Shown here: positions 44,894 to 53,825 of the stretch, one piece after another
How the letters are laid out: each line of letters opens with the position of its first letter
Numbering within the stretch: position 1 is the first letter of the stretch
Source of the DNA: Rhodoferax sp.
GTDB lineage: Bacteria; Pseudomonadota; Gammaproteobacteria; Burkholderiales; Burkholderiaceae_C
Assembly: GCA_024236015.1 (NCBI GenBank)
Contig: JACKLK010000001.1
Span: forward strand, 620,001 to 684,000
Direction of reading: 5' to 3'
DNA length: 64,000 bases
The notes under the pieces: model-generated
Told to the model about the DNA's origin: nothing
Database searches by the model: none
Seen by the model: the letters and a program-made list of their open reading frames with translations, nothing else
Made by a program: the position numbers and the translations under genes

Positions 44894-45663
44894 GCGTGCG
44901 ATTCCTCTTGTTGTCGTCGTTCGGTGTCCTGGGCCACGTGCAGGCCGCATTCCTTGGCGCTTTCGTCTTCCCACCACCAGCGGCCGGCGCGGAAGTCCTC
45001 GCCCAGGCTGATGGCGCGGGTGCAGGGCGCACAGCCGATGCTGGGGAAGAACTGGTCGTGCAGCGGGTTGTAGGCCACGCCGTGCGCACCGATGTAGTGC
45101 CACACGTCGCCCCAGGTCCACTCGGCCAGCGGATTGAGCTTGACGCGCGCCGCATCCGAGGTGTCGAGCAGCGGCACCTCGGCGCGCGCGCCGGATTGTT
45201 CGCGGCGCAGGCCGGTGATCCAGGCGCTCTTGCCGTCGAGTGCGCGCGCCAGCGGCTCCATCTTGCGGATGCCGCAGCACTGCTTGCGCAGCGCAATGCT
45301 CTTGTACATGGCGTCCTTGCCTTCGCGCGCCACGAACTGCACCACCGCCTCGGCCTGTGGCTCGTAGACCGTCACCGGCACCCGCGCGTCGCGCCGCAGC
45401 TGCTCGAGCAGCGCCAGCGTCTCGGGGTGCAGCATGCCGGTCTGCAACACGAAGATGCCCACGTCCAGCGCGAGCGTGTCGATCAGGTGGCTGATGACCA
45501 TGTCCTCGGCGCCCAGGCTCGAGGCCTGAACGACGCGCGGCGCGGGTGCACCCGGCGCTCGGGCGTGTTCGCGGTCCAGGGCCAGCAGGGCCTCGCGGCT
45601 GCGCTGCAGCTTGGCCATGAAATCGGCGCTGGCGTGCGCGTGGGTGTCGATGGCGGACGGCAT
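44890..45663 (-). CDS. cysH: Assimilatory adenylyl-sulfate (APS) reductase
   Basis: 257 residues. Cys pairs KQCC (129-130) and CAPC (211-214) bind a [4Fe-4S] cluster, which separates APS reductase from E. coli-type PAPS reductase. KECGLH (Cys239) is the catalytic Cys. It reduces APS to sulfite with thioredoxin or glutathione. The start overlaps the upstream DUF934 stop by one base. Confidence 0.95.
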   Translation of the reverse strand: MPSAIDTHAHASADFMAKLQRSREALLALDREHARAPGAPAPRVVQASSLGAEDMVISHLIDTLALDVGIFVLQTGMLHPETLALLEQLRRDARVPVTVYEPQAEAVVQFVAREGKDAMYKSIALRKQCCGIRKMEPLARALDGKSAWITGLRREQSGARAEVPLLDTSDAARVKLNPLAEWTWGDVWHYIGAHGVAYNPLHDQFFPSIGCAPCTRAISLGEDFRAGRWWWEDESAKECGLHVAQDTERRQQEESHA

Positions 45664-46043
45664 CACGCGCTGCGCCGGAAGTGGGGCGCGTTCGAGCGCT
45701 CGTCGCCCTGGTAGAACGCGCTGAAGCGCTCGAACTGGCGCTGGGCGACGGCCAGGTCCTGGTCGGCGCGCAGCACCGCGCTGTCGAAGCCGCTGCGGTG
45801 CATCTGCACCACCTGGTCGACCAGCACGTCGCCGATGGCGCGCAGCTCGCCGGTGAAGCCCAGGCGCCGGCGCAGCGTCACGGCCTGGCTGAACGCGCGG
45901 CCGTCGCTGAACTTCGGAAAGTTCAGCTCGATACGGGTCACGCCGGCCAGGTCCAGGCCTTGCAGGTCGGCGTCGTTGGGCAGTTGCAGCACGCCGGCGG
46001 CGGGCACGTTGCTGCCGAGTTCCTGTTGTGTGATGAGTTGCAT
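45663..46043 (-). CDS. DUF934 protein of the sulfate operon
   Basis: 126 residues. LDLAGVTRIELNFPKFSDGRAFSQAVTLRRRLGFTGELRAIGDVL, followed by LVDQVVQMHRSGFDSAVL, is the DUF934 pattern. The gene is almost always found between cysI and cysH and is thought to act in sulfite reduction; its role is unproven. It is coupled to cysH by TGATG, and lies 41 bases after cysI. Confidence 0.93.
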   Translation of the reverse strand: MQLITQQELGSNVPAAGVLQLPNDADLQGLDLAGVTRIELNFPKFSDGRAFSQAVTLRRRLGFTGELRAIGDVLVDQVVQMHRSGFDSAVLRADQDLAVAQRQFERFSAFYQGDERSNAPHFRRSA

Positions 46044-46084
46044 GGTGGCTCGCAGATGGAAGGTGTGGGGTTCGGCCGCGGTGA

Positions 46085-47914
46085 TCACGCCGCCTGCTTG
46101 TGCACGTGGCGCGCGGCATTCGCGGCGAGCTTGAACGGCTCGATGCCCACGCGGCGCAGCGTCGTGATGAAGGTCTCGTGGCGCCCTCCGGCGTCGCTCT
46201 CGACCCATTGCCGCTGTTCGCGGTAGACCGTGATCAAGGCCTCGATCACGTCGGGCACTTCGGTGGCCGAGAACGACGGGCCGACGACCTTGCCGGGGGT
46301 GGCCGGGCCTGACAGGTTCGACCCGTCCGCGCCGCCCAGCGTCACCTGGTACCACTCCTTGCCGTCCTTGTCCACGCCCAGGATGCCGATGTGGCCGCTG
46401 TGGTGGTGGCCGCAGGAGTTGATGCAGCCGCTGATGTGCAGGTCGATCTCGCCGATGTCGTGCAATTCGTCCAGGTCCTGGTAACGCTCGGTCACGGCTT
46501 CGGCGATCGGCAGCGAACGGGCATTGGCCAGCGAGCAGAAGTCGCCGCCGGGGCAGGCGATCATGTCGGTCAGCAGGCCGATGTTGGCCTTGGCCAGGCC
46601 GGCGGCGCGCGCGGCCTGCCACAGTTCGGGCAACTGCTCGACGCGCACCCAGGGCAGCAGCAGGTTCTGTTCGTGCGTCACGCGCAGCTCACCGGCCGAG
46701 AAACGGTCGGCCAGGTCGGCGGCCTGTTCCATCTGCTCGGCGGTGGCGTCGCCCGGCGCGTAGCCGAGGCGCTTGAACGACAGGTTCACGGCGCGCAGGT
46801 CCGGGTTCTTGTGCGGCAGCACGTTCTGGTTGAGCCAGCGCACGAACTCCGGGTTGTTGGAGGCGAAACGCGCCATCTGCGCCGTACGCGTCTCGGCGTC
46901 AGTGCGGTTGGCCTCGATCGTCGGCGCGACGAAGGCGGCGGCGACCCGGTCGTATTCCTCCTGCGTGATCGTGTGCGGCGCGCCGTCGTGCTCGACGATC
47001 TGCCGGTATTCGGCCTCGACCTGGTCGATGTAGCGCTGGCCTTCGGCCTTGACCAGGATCTTGATGCGGGCCTTCCACGCGTTGTCGCGCCGGCCGTAGC
47101 GGTTGTAGACCCGGATCACGGCCTCGAGGTAGTTCATCAGCTGGTTCCACGGCAGGAACTCGCGCACCACGGTCCCGATGACCGGGGTGCGGCCCATGCC
47201 GCCACCGACCAGCACCTTGAAGCCGAGTTCGCCCGCGTCGTTGCGCAGCAGCTGCAGGCCCACGTCGTACCAGCCGATCGCGACGCGGTCCTCGCGCGCG
47301 CCGTTGACCGAGATCTTGAACTTGCGCGGCAGGAAGGCGAACTCCGGATGCAGCGTGCTCCACTGGCGCAGGATCTCGCAGAACGGCCGCGGGTCGGCGA
47401 TCTCGTCGTCGGCGATGCCGGCCAGCGCGTCGCTGGTGATGTTGCGGATGGTGTTGCCGCTGGTCTGGATGCCGTGCAGCTGCACCTCGGCCAGCAGATC
47501 CATCACGTCGGCGCTGCGGGCCAGCGGGATCCAGTTGAACTGCACGTTGGTACGCGTCGTGAAATGGCCGTAGCCGTATTTCAGCTTCGAGCCGATCATG
47601 CGGCCGTCGTGCAGCGGGATCTGGCCGAGCTGGTCCTGCGTGTGTTGCGCACGCGCCAGCAGTTCGGCGTCGGGTTGGTCGTATTCGCGCGCCACGCGCG
47701 CCAGCGTGCGCAGCTGCAGGCTGGACAACTCGCCATAGGGCACGGCCACGCGCAGCATCGGCGCATACCGCTGCACATACCAGCCGTTCTGCAGCCGCAG
47801 CGGCTTGAACTCGTCGTCACCCAGCGTGCCGGCCAGGTTGCGCTCGAGCTGGTCGCGGTATTGCGCGGCGCGGTTGCGGATGAACTGGCGGTCGAAGTCG
47901 GTGTACTGGTACAT
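46085..47914 (-). CDS. cysI: Sulfite/nitrite reductase, siroheme-[4Fe-4S] subunit
   Basis: 609 residues. Ligands of the coupled siroheme and [4Fe-4S] cluster are visible in CPGGDFCSLA and CINSCGHHHSGHIG. The duplicated ferredoxin-like halves have SGNTIRNITSD and TRTNVQFNWIPL. It reduces sulfite to sulfide by six electrons. No CysJ flavoprotein is next to it, so a ferredoxin-type donor such as FdxA is plausible. Some members of this family are annotated as nitrite reductases; the operon settles it as sulfite reductase. Confidence 0.94.
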   Translation of the reverse strand: MYQYTDFDRQFIRNRAAQYRDQLERNLAGTLGDDEFKPLRLQNGWYVQRYAPMLRVAVPYGELSSLQLRTLARVAREYDQPDAELLARAQHTQDQLGQIPLHDGRMIGSKLKYGYGHFTTRTNVQFNWIPLARSADVMDLLAEVQLHGIQTSGNTIRNITSDALAGIADDEIADPRPFCEILRQWSTLHPEFAFLPRKFKISVNGAREDRVAIGWYDVGLQLLRNDAGELGFKVLVGGGMGRTPVIGTVVREFLPWNQLMNYLEAVIRVYNRYGRRDNAWKARIKILVKAEGQRYIDQVEAEYRQIVEHDGAPHTITQEEYDRVAAAFVAPTIEANRTDAETRTAQMARFASNNPEFVRWLNQNVLPHKNPDLRAVNLSFKRLGYAPGDATAEQMEQAADLADRFSAGELRVTHEQNLLLPWVRVEQLPELWQAARAAGLAKANIGLLTDMIACPGGDFCSLANARSLPIAEAVTERYQDLDELHDIGEIDLHISGCINSCGHHHSGHIGILGVDKDGKEWYQVTLGGADGSNLSGPATPGKVVGPSFSATEVPDVIEALITVYREQRQWVESDAGGRHETFITTLRRVGIEPFKLAANAARHVHKQAA

Positions 47915-47964
47915 GGTCGTTCTCGTTATGGGTGGGATTGCAGGTGTGTCGGGGGGACGGTGCG

Positions 47965-48756
47965 TCAGAAGGCAATCAGCTTGAGGCCGGCCCAGGCCAT
48001 CAGCAGCGACAGCAGCGAACGCACCAGGCGCTCGGGCGTGTGTTGCATCAGGTGGGCGCCGATCCAGATGCCGGGCAGGGAACCCGCCAGCAGCTTGGCC
48101 AGCAGCGCCCAGTCGACCGAACCCATGGAGGCATGGCCCAGGCCGGCGACCAGCGTCAGCGGCACGGCATAGGCGATGTCGGCGGCGACGATGCGCGGCA
48201 GCGGCAGCAGGGGGTAGAGCAGCAGCAACACGGTCACGCCGATGGCGCCGGCGCCGACCGAGGTCAGGGTCACCAGCGTGCCGATGGCCGCGCCGAACAG
48301 CAGCGGCAGGCTCCAGTGGCGGGGCCGTGCGGCCGCACGGTAGTCGAGCGGGCGGTTCGCGGGCGCACGCACCGGGCCCCGGAACGCCTTGTACAAGGTG
48401 GCCGCGGAGGTCAGCAGCAGCGCAAGCCCCAGGCCGCTGGTGATCCAGGTCTGGACCTGCTCGCCCGCCGGGCCCGTCTGGCGCAGCACCCACAGGGTCA
48501 GCAAGGCCGCCGGAATGCTGCCGGCCGAGAGCTGCAGCACCACGCGCCAGTCGATCAGCCGGGCACGCGCCAGGCGCACCGTGCCGCCGAACTTGGTGAC
48601 GGCCGCGAACAACAGGTCGGTGCCGACCGCCATGACCGGCTTGACGCCGAAGAAGAAGATCAGGATGGGCGTCATCAGCGAGCCGCCGCCCACGCCGGTC
48701 AACCCGACCACGAGGCCGACCAGGAATCCGGCAAGAATGAACACCACGTCATGCAT
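47965..48756 (-). CDS. TauE/SafE sulfite-exporter family permease
   Basis: 263 residues with eight hydrophobic helices. GFLVGLVVGLTGVGGGSLMTP and AVGTDLLFAAVTK are the TauE/SafE (DUF81) motifs, repeated in the second half. As first gene of the cys operon it may take up sulfate-related anions or export excess sulfite. GAGG precedes the ATG at 48756. Confidence 0.92.
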   Translation of the reverse strand: MHDVVFILAGFLVGLVVGLTGVGGGSLMTPILIFFFGVKPVMAVGTDLLFAAVTKFGGTVRLARARLIDWRVVLQLSAGSIPAALLTLWVLRQTGPAGEQVQTWITSGLGLALLLTSAATLYKAFRGPVRAPANRPLDYRAAARPRHWSLPLLFGAAIGTLVTLTSVGAGAIGVTVLLLLYPLLPLPRIVAADIAYAVPLTLVAGLGHASMGSVDWALLAKLLAGSLPGIWIGAHLMQHTPERLVRSLLSLLMAWAGLKLIAF

Positions 48757-49071
48757 GAGGAGCGACTCTAGGTGTCAATCTATATATTGCAAACTACATT
48801 TATGTGATGTTGTTATATGAATTGACGCATATGGAGTCCGTGAGCCCCTGACCCGGTGGGTGCGGCGCAGTTCCGCGCGCGTGCGGGAATGGGCAGTGGC
48901 AAGCACGCAGGCCTGCCGCGGCGCGTGCCGGGGCAGGCAGGCGGGAGCGCAAGGCCGCGCGCCCCGGGGCGAGCGCACCCGCCGGGTTGCCGGCCTTGCC
49001 CGGTGCATGCGTGAGGCGCAGTGCGGCGGCCGGCCGTGATGGCCGAGGCGGCCGGGGCGGCCGCGGCCGCG
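48757..49071. other. Intergenic region between cys operon and MDR oxidoreductase
   Basis: 315 bases: the AT-rich promoter at the left, then GC-rich DNA without ribosome site or coding bias. The MDR oxidoreductase gene ends at its right edge, transcribed in the same direction, so a terminator could lie here, but no T-tract hairpin was seen. Confidence 0.5.
48772..48835 (-). promoter_or_regulatory. AT-rich promoter and probable CysB region of the cys operon
   Basis: An island of AT-rich DNA (TATATATTGCAAACTAC and TTGTTATATGAAT) precedes the permease gene in otherwise very GC-rich sequence. CysB sites in proteobacteria are AT-rich with ATA/TAT half-sites, and this position is right for one. The exact -10 and CysB boxes cannot be fixed by eye. 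Confidence 0.55.
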
Positions 49072-50118
49072 TCAGAGCGCGATCAGGGTCCGTCCCGAGG
49101 TCGTGCCCGCCAGTTGCGCCGCCGCATGCGCCAGCAGCTCGGGCAGGCCGATCTGGTGCAGGTGCGGGGCGAGGGCGGCAAAGTCCGGCCGCCAGTCGGT
49201 CGCCAGCCGCTGCCAGACCCGTTCGCGCACCGGCCAGCCTGCATTGGCGACCACACCGAACATCGTGATGTTGCGCATCACGAACGGCAACACGTTACCG
49301 GCAAAGTCGTTGCCGCCGGCGTTGCCGACCACGGCCAGCTGGCCGCCGTCGGACAGGCTGCGCAGCAGCCAGCCCAGCATGTCGCCACCGACGTTGTCGA
49401 TGGCCGCGGCGAATCGCGCCTTGTCCAGCGGGCGCACCTGCGCACCGATGCCACCTGCGTCGATCACCTCGTGCGCGCCCAGGGCCTTGAGCACCGGCTC
49501 GAGTTCCATCTTGCGGGTCATCGCGGCCACCCGCCAGCCCGCCTGGGACAGGATCTGCATGGCCAGCATGCCGACGGCGCCGGTGGCGCCGCTAACGGCA
49601 ATCGGGCCGTGCTCGGGCGTCAGGCCTTGTGCGATGAAGCGGTCCAGCGCCATCGCGGCGGTGAAACCCGGCACGCCGATGGTGGCGGCCTGCAGCGCGT
49701 CCAGGCCCTGCGGCACGGCCATCAGGTGGGCCGCCGGCACCCGCGCGAACTGCGCAAAGCCGCCGTCGAATGCGATGCCGGTGCGAAAACCGTGCGCCAT
49801 CACCAGCTGGCCGGGTGCGAACCGGTCGCTGTCGCTGCGCACGACCTCGCCCACCAGTTCGATGCCGGCGGTGCGCGGATAGGTTTCGATGATGCGCGCG
49901 CGTCCCAGGATGGCCAGGCTGTCCTTGTAGTTCACGCCCGCATACCGGTTGCGCACCACGACCTCGCCGGCGGACAAGCCGTCGATGGCGGTGGTCTCCA
50001 GCCGGCTTTCGATGCGTTCACCCTGCTGGTGGGTGCGAAGGCTCAGGAAGTTCTCGGGCGTGGCAAGGTCGGTCACGGCAGTCCATGCGGTAGTGGTGGG
50101 CAGCGCCGATGACACCAT
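49072..50118 (-). CDS. MDR-family oxidoreductase (YhdH/AcuI acryloyl-CoA reductase type)
   Basis: 348 residues. NRYAGVNYKDSLAILGRARII and FPRTAG-like TYPRTAGIELVGEV are the YhdH/AcuI N-terminal motifs. VSGATGAVGMLAMQILSQAG binds NADPH, and the TRKMEL segment follows. No zinc ligands are present. Family members reduce acryloyl-CoA to propionyl-CoA. Position next to acyl-CoA dehydrogenases and CoA transferases supports a CoA-thioester substrate. The start at 50118 is 107 bases from the divergent acyl-CoA dehydrogenase. Confidence 0.88.
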   Translation of the reverse strand: MVSSALPTTTAWTAVTDLATPENFLSLRTHQQGERIESRLETTAIDGLSAGEVVVRNRYAGVNYKDSLAILGRARIIETYPRTAGIELVGEVVRSDSDRFAPGQLVMAHGFRTGIAFDGGFAQFARVPAAHLMAVPQGLDALQAATIGVPGFTAAMALDRFIAQGLTPEHGPIAVSGATGAVGMLAMQILSQAGWRVAAMTRKMELEPVLKALGAHEVIDAGGIGAQVRPLDKARFAAAIDNVGGDMLGWLLRSLSDGGQLAVVGNAGGNDFAGNVLPFVMRNITMFGVVANAGWPVRERVWQRLATDWRPDFAALAPHLHQIGLPELLAHAAAQLAGTTSGRTLIAL

Positions 50119-50225
50119 GCGAGCGGCATGCGGTGCAAGACACCGTATCGCCTGTCGAAACACCGGCTGGACTTTTCCGGGCGGCGTGGCAAAGATGTGC
50201 GGTCATCTTCTCCAGAGAGCCGTTC

Positions 50226-51440
50226 ATGCCCGATCGCCTGTTTTCCGACCACCTGTTGCAAGGCCTCGAGCCCGATGAACAGGCCGTGGTGCACCATGTG
50301 CGCCGCCTGTGCACCGAGACCATCGGCCCGAACGCGGCCGCGGTCGGGCGCGAGGACCGGTTCGCCTGGGACACCTTCCGCCTGCTGGCGCGCGAAGGCA
50401 TCGTGGCCACGGCGTTTCCGAAGGCGTTCGGCGGAACCGATGCGCGCCAGGTGCTGCGCATCCGCATCATCGAGGAGCTGGGCCGGGTCTGCAGCACGGC
50501 CGCGTCGATGATCACCGGCACCGACCTGTCGGCGCGGGCCATCGTCGCCGGGGCCTCGAAGGCCTTGCAGCAGGAACTGCTGCCGCGCCTGTGCCGCGGC
50601 GAGATCCAGTCCGCGTTCGGGCTGACCGAGGCGCAGGCCGGCTCCGACGTACGCGGACTGGCCAGTGTCGCGCGGCGCGACGGCGACGGCTACGTGCTCG
50701 ATGGCAGCAAGAAATTCATCACCCGCGCCAGCACCGCCGACTGGCTGATGGTGGTGGCGCGGTTGCAGGACCACACGGGTTTCGTCGGCCTGCTGGTGCC
50801 GCGCGACGCGCCCGGCCTGACCATCAGCCCGGAGGTCGGCAAGCTGGGCTGGTTCGGCGTGCCGATCAGCTCGCTGCGGTTCGACGCGGTGCGGGTGCCC
50901 GCCAGCCATCGCCTGGGTGAGGAGGGCGACGGTTTCTCGCTGGCGCAGGATGCCTTGTTGCGCGCGCGCATCGGCCATGCCGCGATGGCGCTGGGCCGCG
51001 CGATCGGCGCGGTGGAGATCGCCGCCACCTATGCCGGTGACCGCCGCCTGTTCGGCAGGCAGCTGGGCGAGCACCAGGGCGCGCAATGGATGCTGGCCGA
51101 CATGGCGACCCAGATCGAGGCATCGCGCGCCTTGCTGCATGCAACGGCGCAGAAATACGACCGGGGCGATGCCGACTGTGCGATCTTCGCGTCCATGGCC
51201 AAGCTGCATGCCACCGACCTGTGCATGAAAGTCGTCACCGATGCCTTGCAACTCACCGGCGGCCGCGGCTACCTGCAGGACTTTCCGCTCGAACGCTTCT
51301 TCCGCGACGCCAAGCTCAACCAGATCGGCGAAGGCGCCAGCGAGGTGCACAAGACCGTGATCGGCCGCGACCTGGTGCGCCGCAGCGTGCAGGCCGAGCG
51401 CAACCCCTGCCTGCGCGAGGGCCCGCTGACCGATTACTGA
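50226..51440 (+). CDS. Acyl-CoA dehydrogenase
   Basis: 404 residues. SAFGLTEAQAGSDVRGLAS (FAD and substrate contacts), YVLDGSKKFITRAS and FGRQLGEHQGAQWMLADM are family signatures; GYLQDFPLERFFRDAKLNQIGEGASEVHK supplies the C-terminal catalytic region, where Glu in EGASE is the likely base. The electron acceptor is ETF. GAGAG precedes ATG 50226. Chain-length preference is unclear. Confidence 0.93.
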   Translation: MPDRLFSDHLLQGLEPDEQAVVHHVRRLCTETIGPNAAAVGREDRFAWDTFRLLAREGIVATAFPKAFGGTDARQVLRIRIIEELGRVCSTAASMITGTDLSARAIVAGASKALQQELLPRLCRGEIQSAFGLTEAQAGSDVRGLASVARRDGDGYVLDGSKKFITRASTADWLMVVARLQDHTGFVGLLVPRDAPGLTISPEVGKLGWFGVPISSLRFDAVRVPASHRLGEEGDGFSLAQDALLRARIGHAAMALGRAIGAVEIAATYAGDRRLFGRQLGEHQGAQWMLADMATQIEASRALLHATAQKYDRGDADCAIFASMAKLHATDLCMKVVTDALQLTGGRGYLQDFPLERFFRDAKLNQIGEGASEVHKTVIGRDLVRRSVQAERNPCLREGPLTDY

Positions 51441-51553
51441 CGCGGTTTGCCCGGCGTCTCTCCGACGCGGGCGCCAGCCGCCACCGCGCATACCCCTGTC
51501 GGCGCTGTACCTCAGCAGACCGGCCCGGGCGCGCGAGACGCGTGTGCGGCTTC

Positions 51554-52762
51554 TCAGACCACACCGTCGGCGTGCAAGGCCTGCAGCGCCTGCGCGTCGA
51601 CGCCGAAACGCGCATAGACCTCGGCGTTGTGTTCGCCCACGTCCGGGCCGGTGCGCGGCACCGGCATGTCGCGGCCGACGATGCGCGGCACGATGCACGG
51701 CGCGGGCAGGCTGCCGTACAACGGGTCGGGCAGGCGCACGATGGCCTGGCGCGCGGCGAACTGTGCATCCTGCTCGATGTCGGCGATGGTGTAGACCTTG
51801 CTGAACGGCACGCCGGCGGACTCCAGCGCGGCCGCGATGTCGGCGAACGGCCGCGTGATGAACCAGCCGGCCAGCGCGGCATCGAGCACCTGCAGATGGG
51901 CCACGCGCGCCGGGTTGCTGGCAAAACGCGGATCGCTTGTCCACTCCGGATGGCCCACGGCCTGCGCCAGCCGCGCGAAGATCGGGTTGCTCGAGGCCAC
52001 CAGCGAGAAGAACACCCGTTCCTGGCTCATGTACATGTTCGACGGCGCGGTGTAGCTGGCGCAGTTGCCTTCGGGCTGGCGCACCAGGCCGAGTTGCTCG
52101 TGCTCGACGGCCAGCGGGTCGAGCAGCCGGAACAGCGCCTCGGTCGCGGCCAGGTCGACGACGCAGCCACCGGCCTGCGGGTCGCCGCGCAGGCGTGCCA
52201 CTTCGCTGGCGATCGCGAACGCGGCGAACAGGCCGGCCACGGCGTCGCCGACCGGGAAGTTGGTGTGCAGCGGCGATCCGCCGCGTTCGCCGGTCAGGCT
52301 GGTGAAGCCGCTCATGGCCTCGAAGATGCGCGCGAAGCCCGGTCGTCCGGCGTACGGCCCGGTCTGGCCGAAGCCGGTCAGGCGCAGGATCACCAGCCGC
52401 GGGTTCGCCTGCAGCAGCGTCTGCGCGTCCAGCCCCCAGCGGTCCATGGTGCCGGTGCGAAAGTTCTCCACCAGCACGTCGAACTGCGCCAGCATGCGCA
52501 GCAGCAGCTCGCGCCCCTGCGGCTTGCGCACGTCCAGCGTGATGCCTTTCTTGCCCCGGTTGGCGACCTTCCACCACAGCGGCACGCCATCCTTGACCGG
52601 CTGCAGGCCGCGCAGGGGATCGCTGCCGTCCGGCAGTTCGAGCTTGACGACCTCGGCGCCGTGATCGGCGCACAAGGTGGCGCCGAACGGCGCAGCGAGC
52701 ACCGTGGCCATGTCGAGGATGCGCACGCCTGCCAGCGCGCCGGTGTTCGGATGGGTTTTCAA
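51554..52762 (-). CDS. CaiB/BaiF family CoA transferase
   Basis: 402 residues. LAGVRILDMATVLAAPFGA is the conserved N-terminus, VLVENFRTGTMDRWGLD follows, and the catalytic Asp lies in FPVGDAVAGLFAA. The start must be a TTG (52762) preceded by AAGGAG, because the conserved motif begins 11 residues later and no ATG lies before it. Class III transferases exchange CoA between acids. It diverges from the IclR gene across a palindromic site. Confidence 0.92.
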   Translation of the reverse strand: MKTHPNTGALAGVRILDMATVLAAPFGATLCADHGAEVVKLELPDGSDPLRGLQPVKDGVPLWWKVANRGKKGITLDVRKPQGRELLLRMLAQFDVLVENFRTGTMDRWGLDAQTLLQANPRLVILRLTGFGQTGPYAGRPGFARIFEAMSGFTSLTGERGGSPLHTNFPVGDAVAGLFAAFAIASEVARLRGDPQAGGCVVDLAATEALFRLLDPLAVEHEQLGLVRQPEGNCASYTAPSNMYMSQERVFFSLVASSNPIFARLAQAVGHPEWTSDPRFASNPARVAHLQVLDAALAGWFITRPFADIAAALESAGVPFSKVYTIADIEQDAQFAARQAIVRLPDPLYGSLPAPCIVPRIVGRDMPVPRTGPDVGEHNAEVYARFGVDAQALQALHADGVV

Positions 52763-52867
52763 CGGGAGGGACTCCTTCGTGTTTCCGCACGGCAAGGTGT
52801 GCGAACTGCGGACCAAGCCGCATACAGCCGTGCCGGTTTTTGCCACAGGCCCTGTGTATCCACAATC

Positions 52868-52890
52868 GGTGTTTCGCACAGCAAAACACC
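52868..52890. promoter_or_regulatory. Palindromic IclR-type operator candidate
   Basis: GGTGTTT, a 9-base spacer and AAACACC form a perfect inverted repeat in the 168-base space between the CoA transferase and IclR genes. An AAACACC half-site recurs at 50158-50164, in the control region of the two divergent genes 2.7 kb away. IclR regulators bind sites of this size. Confidence 0.5.
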
Positions 52891-52930
52891 TGCTGCGAAT
52901 CCATTGACGCCCCTGCCACGGAACCCGATC

Positions 52931-53797
52931 ATGAAAAAAGAACGCACCCCATCGATGGCATCCACCCGACAACCCCGCAACCGCACCATGTCCGCGATCA
53001 CCTTGCCCGGATTGGTCAATCCGCACGACCTGAGCACCGACCGCCAGTTCTCGATGAACCTGGCGCGCGGCATGGAGGTGTTGCGCGCGTTCACGATGGT
53101 CGATCCCATCCTGGGCAACCGCGAGATTGCCGACCGCACCGGCCTGCCCAAACCGACCATCTCTCGGCTGACCTATACGCTGACCTTGCTCGGTTACCTC
53201 AGCCGCGTCGAAGGTCTGCAGAAGTACCGACTCGGCTCGGGCGTGTTGTCGCTGGGTTATCCGCTGCTGGTCAACATCCGGGTGCGCCAGATCGCCCGAC
53301 CGTTCATGGAGCAGGTGGCCAAGGAGACCGGCTGCACCGTCAACCTGGGCATGCGCGACCGCACCAACGTCGTGTATGTCGATACCTGCCGAGTCGACCA
53401 GGGCAACATCTACCAGCCCGACATCGGCAGCACGCGCCCGCTGCTGTCGACGTCCATCGGCCGCGCGCTGGTGCTCGGCGCGCCGGCCGGCGAACGCGAG
53501 GCCATCCTGAACCGGATCAAGCTCGAGGATCCCCAGCGGTACGCGGCGGACCTGCCGGCCTGGCGCCAGGAGCTCAAGTCGTTCGCCGAACGCGGGTATT
53601 GCCATTCGCGCGGCGACTGGCGCCGCGAGGTCCACGCCGTCGGCGTGCCGATCCGGGTGCCGCGGCGCGAAGAGCCGGTGGCCATCAATTGCACCTTGTC
53701 CGCCTACCGCCTCAAGCCCGAGACGCTCGAGCGCGAGGTCGCGCCGCGCCTGCTCGACGCCGTGCGGCAGATCGAAGTCGCCTGCGGCATGCCCTGA
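52931..53797 (+). CDS. IclR-family transcriptional regulator
   Basis: 288 residues. An N-terminal winged helix (MEVLRAFTMVDPILGNREIADRTGLPKPTISRLTYTLTLLGYLSRVEG) is followed by the GAF-like IclR effector domain (VAKETGCTVNLGMRDRTNVVYVDTCR, SIGRALVLG, GDWRREVHAVGVPI). The first 25 residues are basic and may not be translated; MSAITL is a second start. It probably senses the acid or CoA ester handled by the surrounding genes. Confidence 0.93.
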   Translation: MKKERTPSMASTRQPRNRTMSAITLPGLVNPHDLSTDRQFSMNLARGMEVLRAFTMVDPILGNREIADRTGLPKPTISRLTYTLTLLGYLSRVEGLQKYRLGSGVLSLGYPLLVNIRVRQIARPFMEQVAKETGCTVNLGMRDRTNVVYVDTCRVDQGNIYQPDIGSTRPLLSTSIGRALVLGAPAGEREAILNRIKLEDPQRYAADLPAWRQELKSFAERGYCHSRGDWRREVHAVGVPIRVPRREEPVAINCTLSAYRLKPETLEREVAPRLLDAVRQIEVACGMP

Positions 53798-53825
53798 AAC
53801 CCTGTCACTTCATCCGACCCACTCC

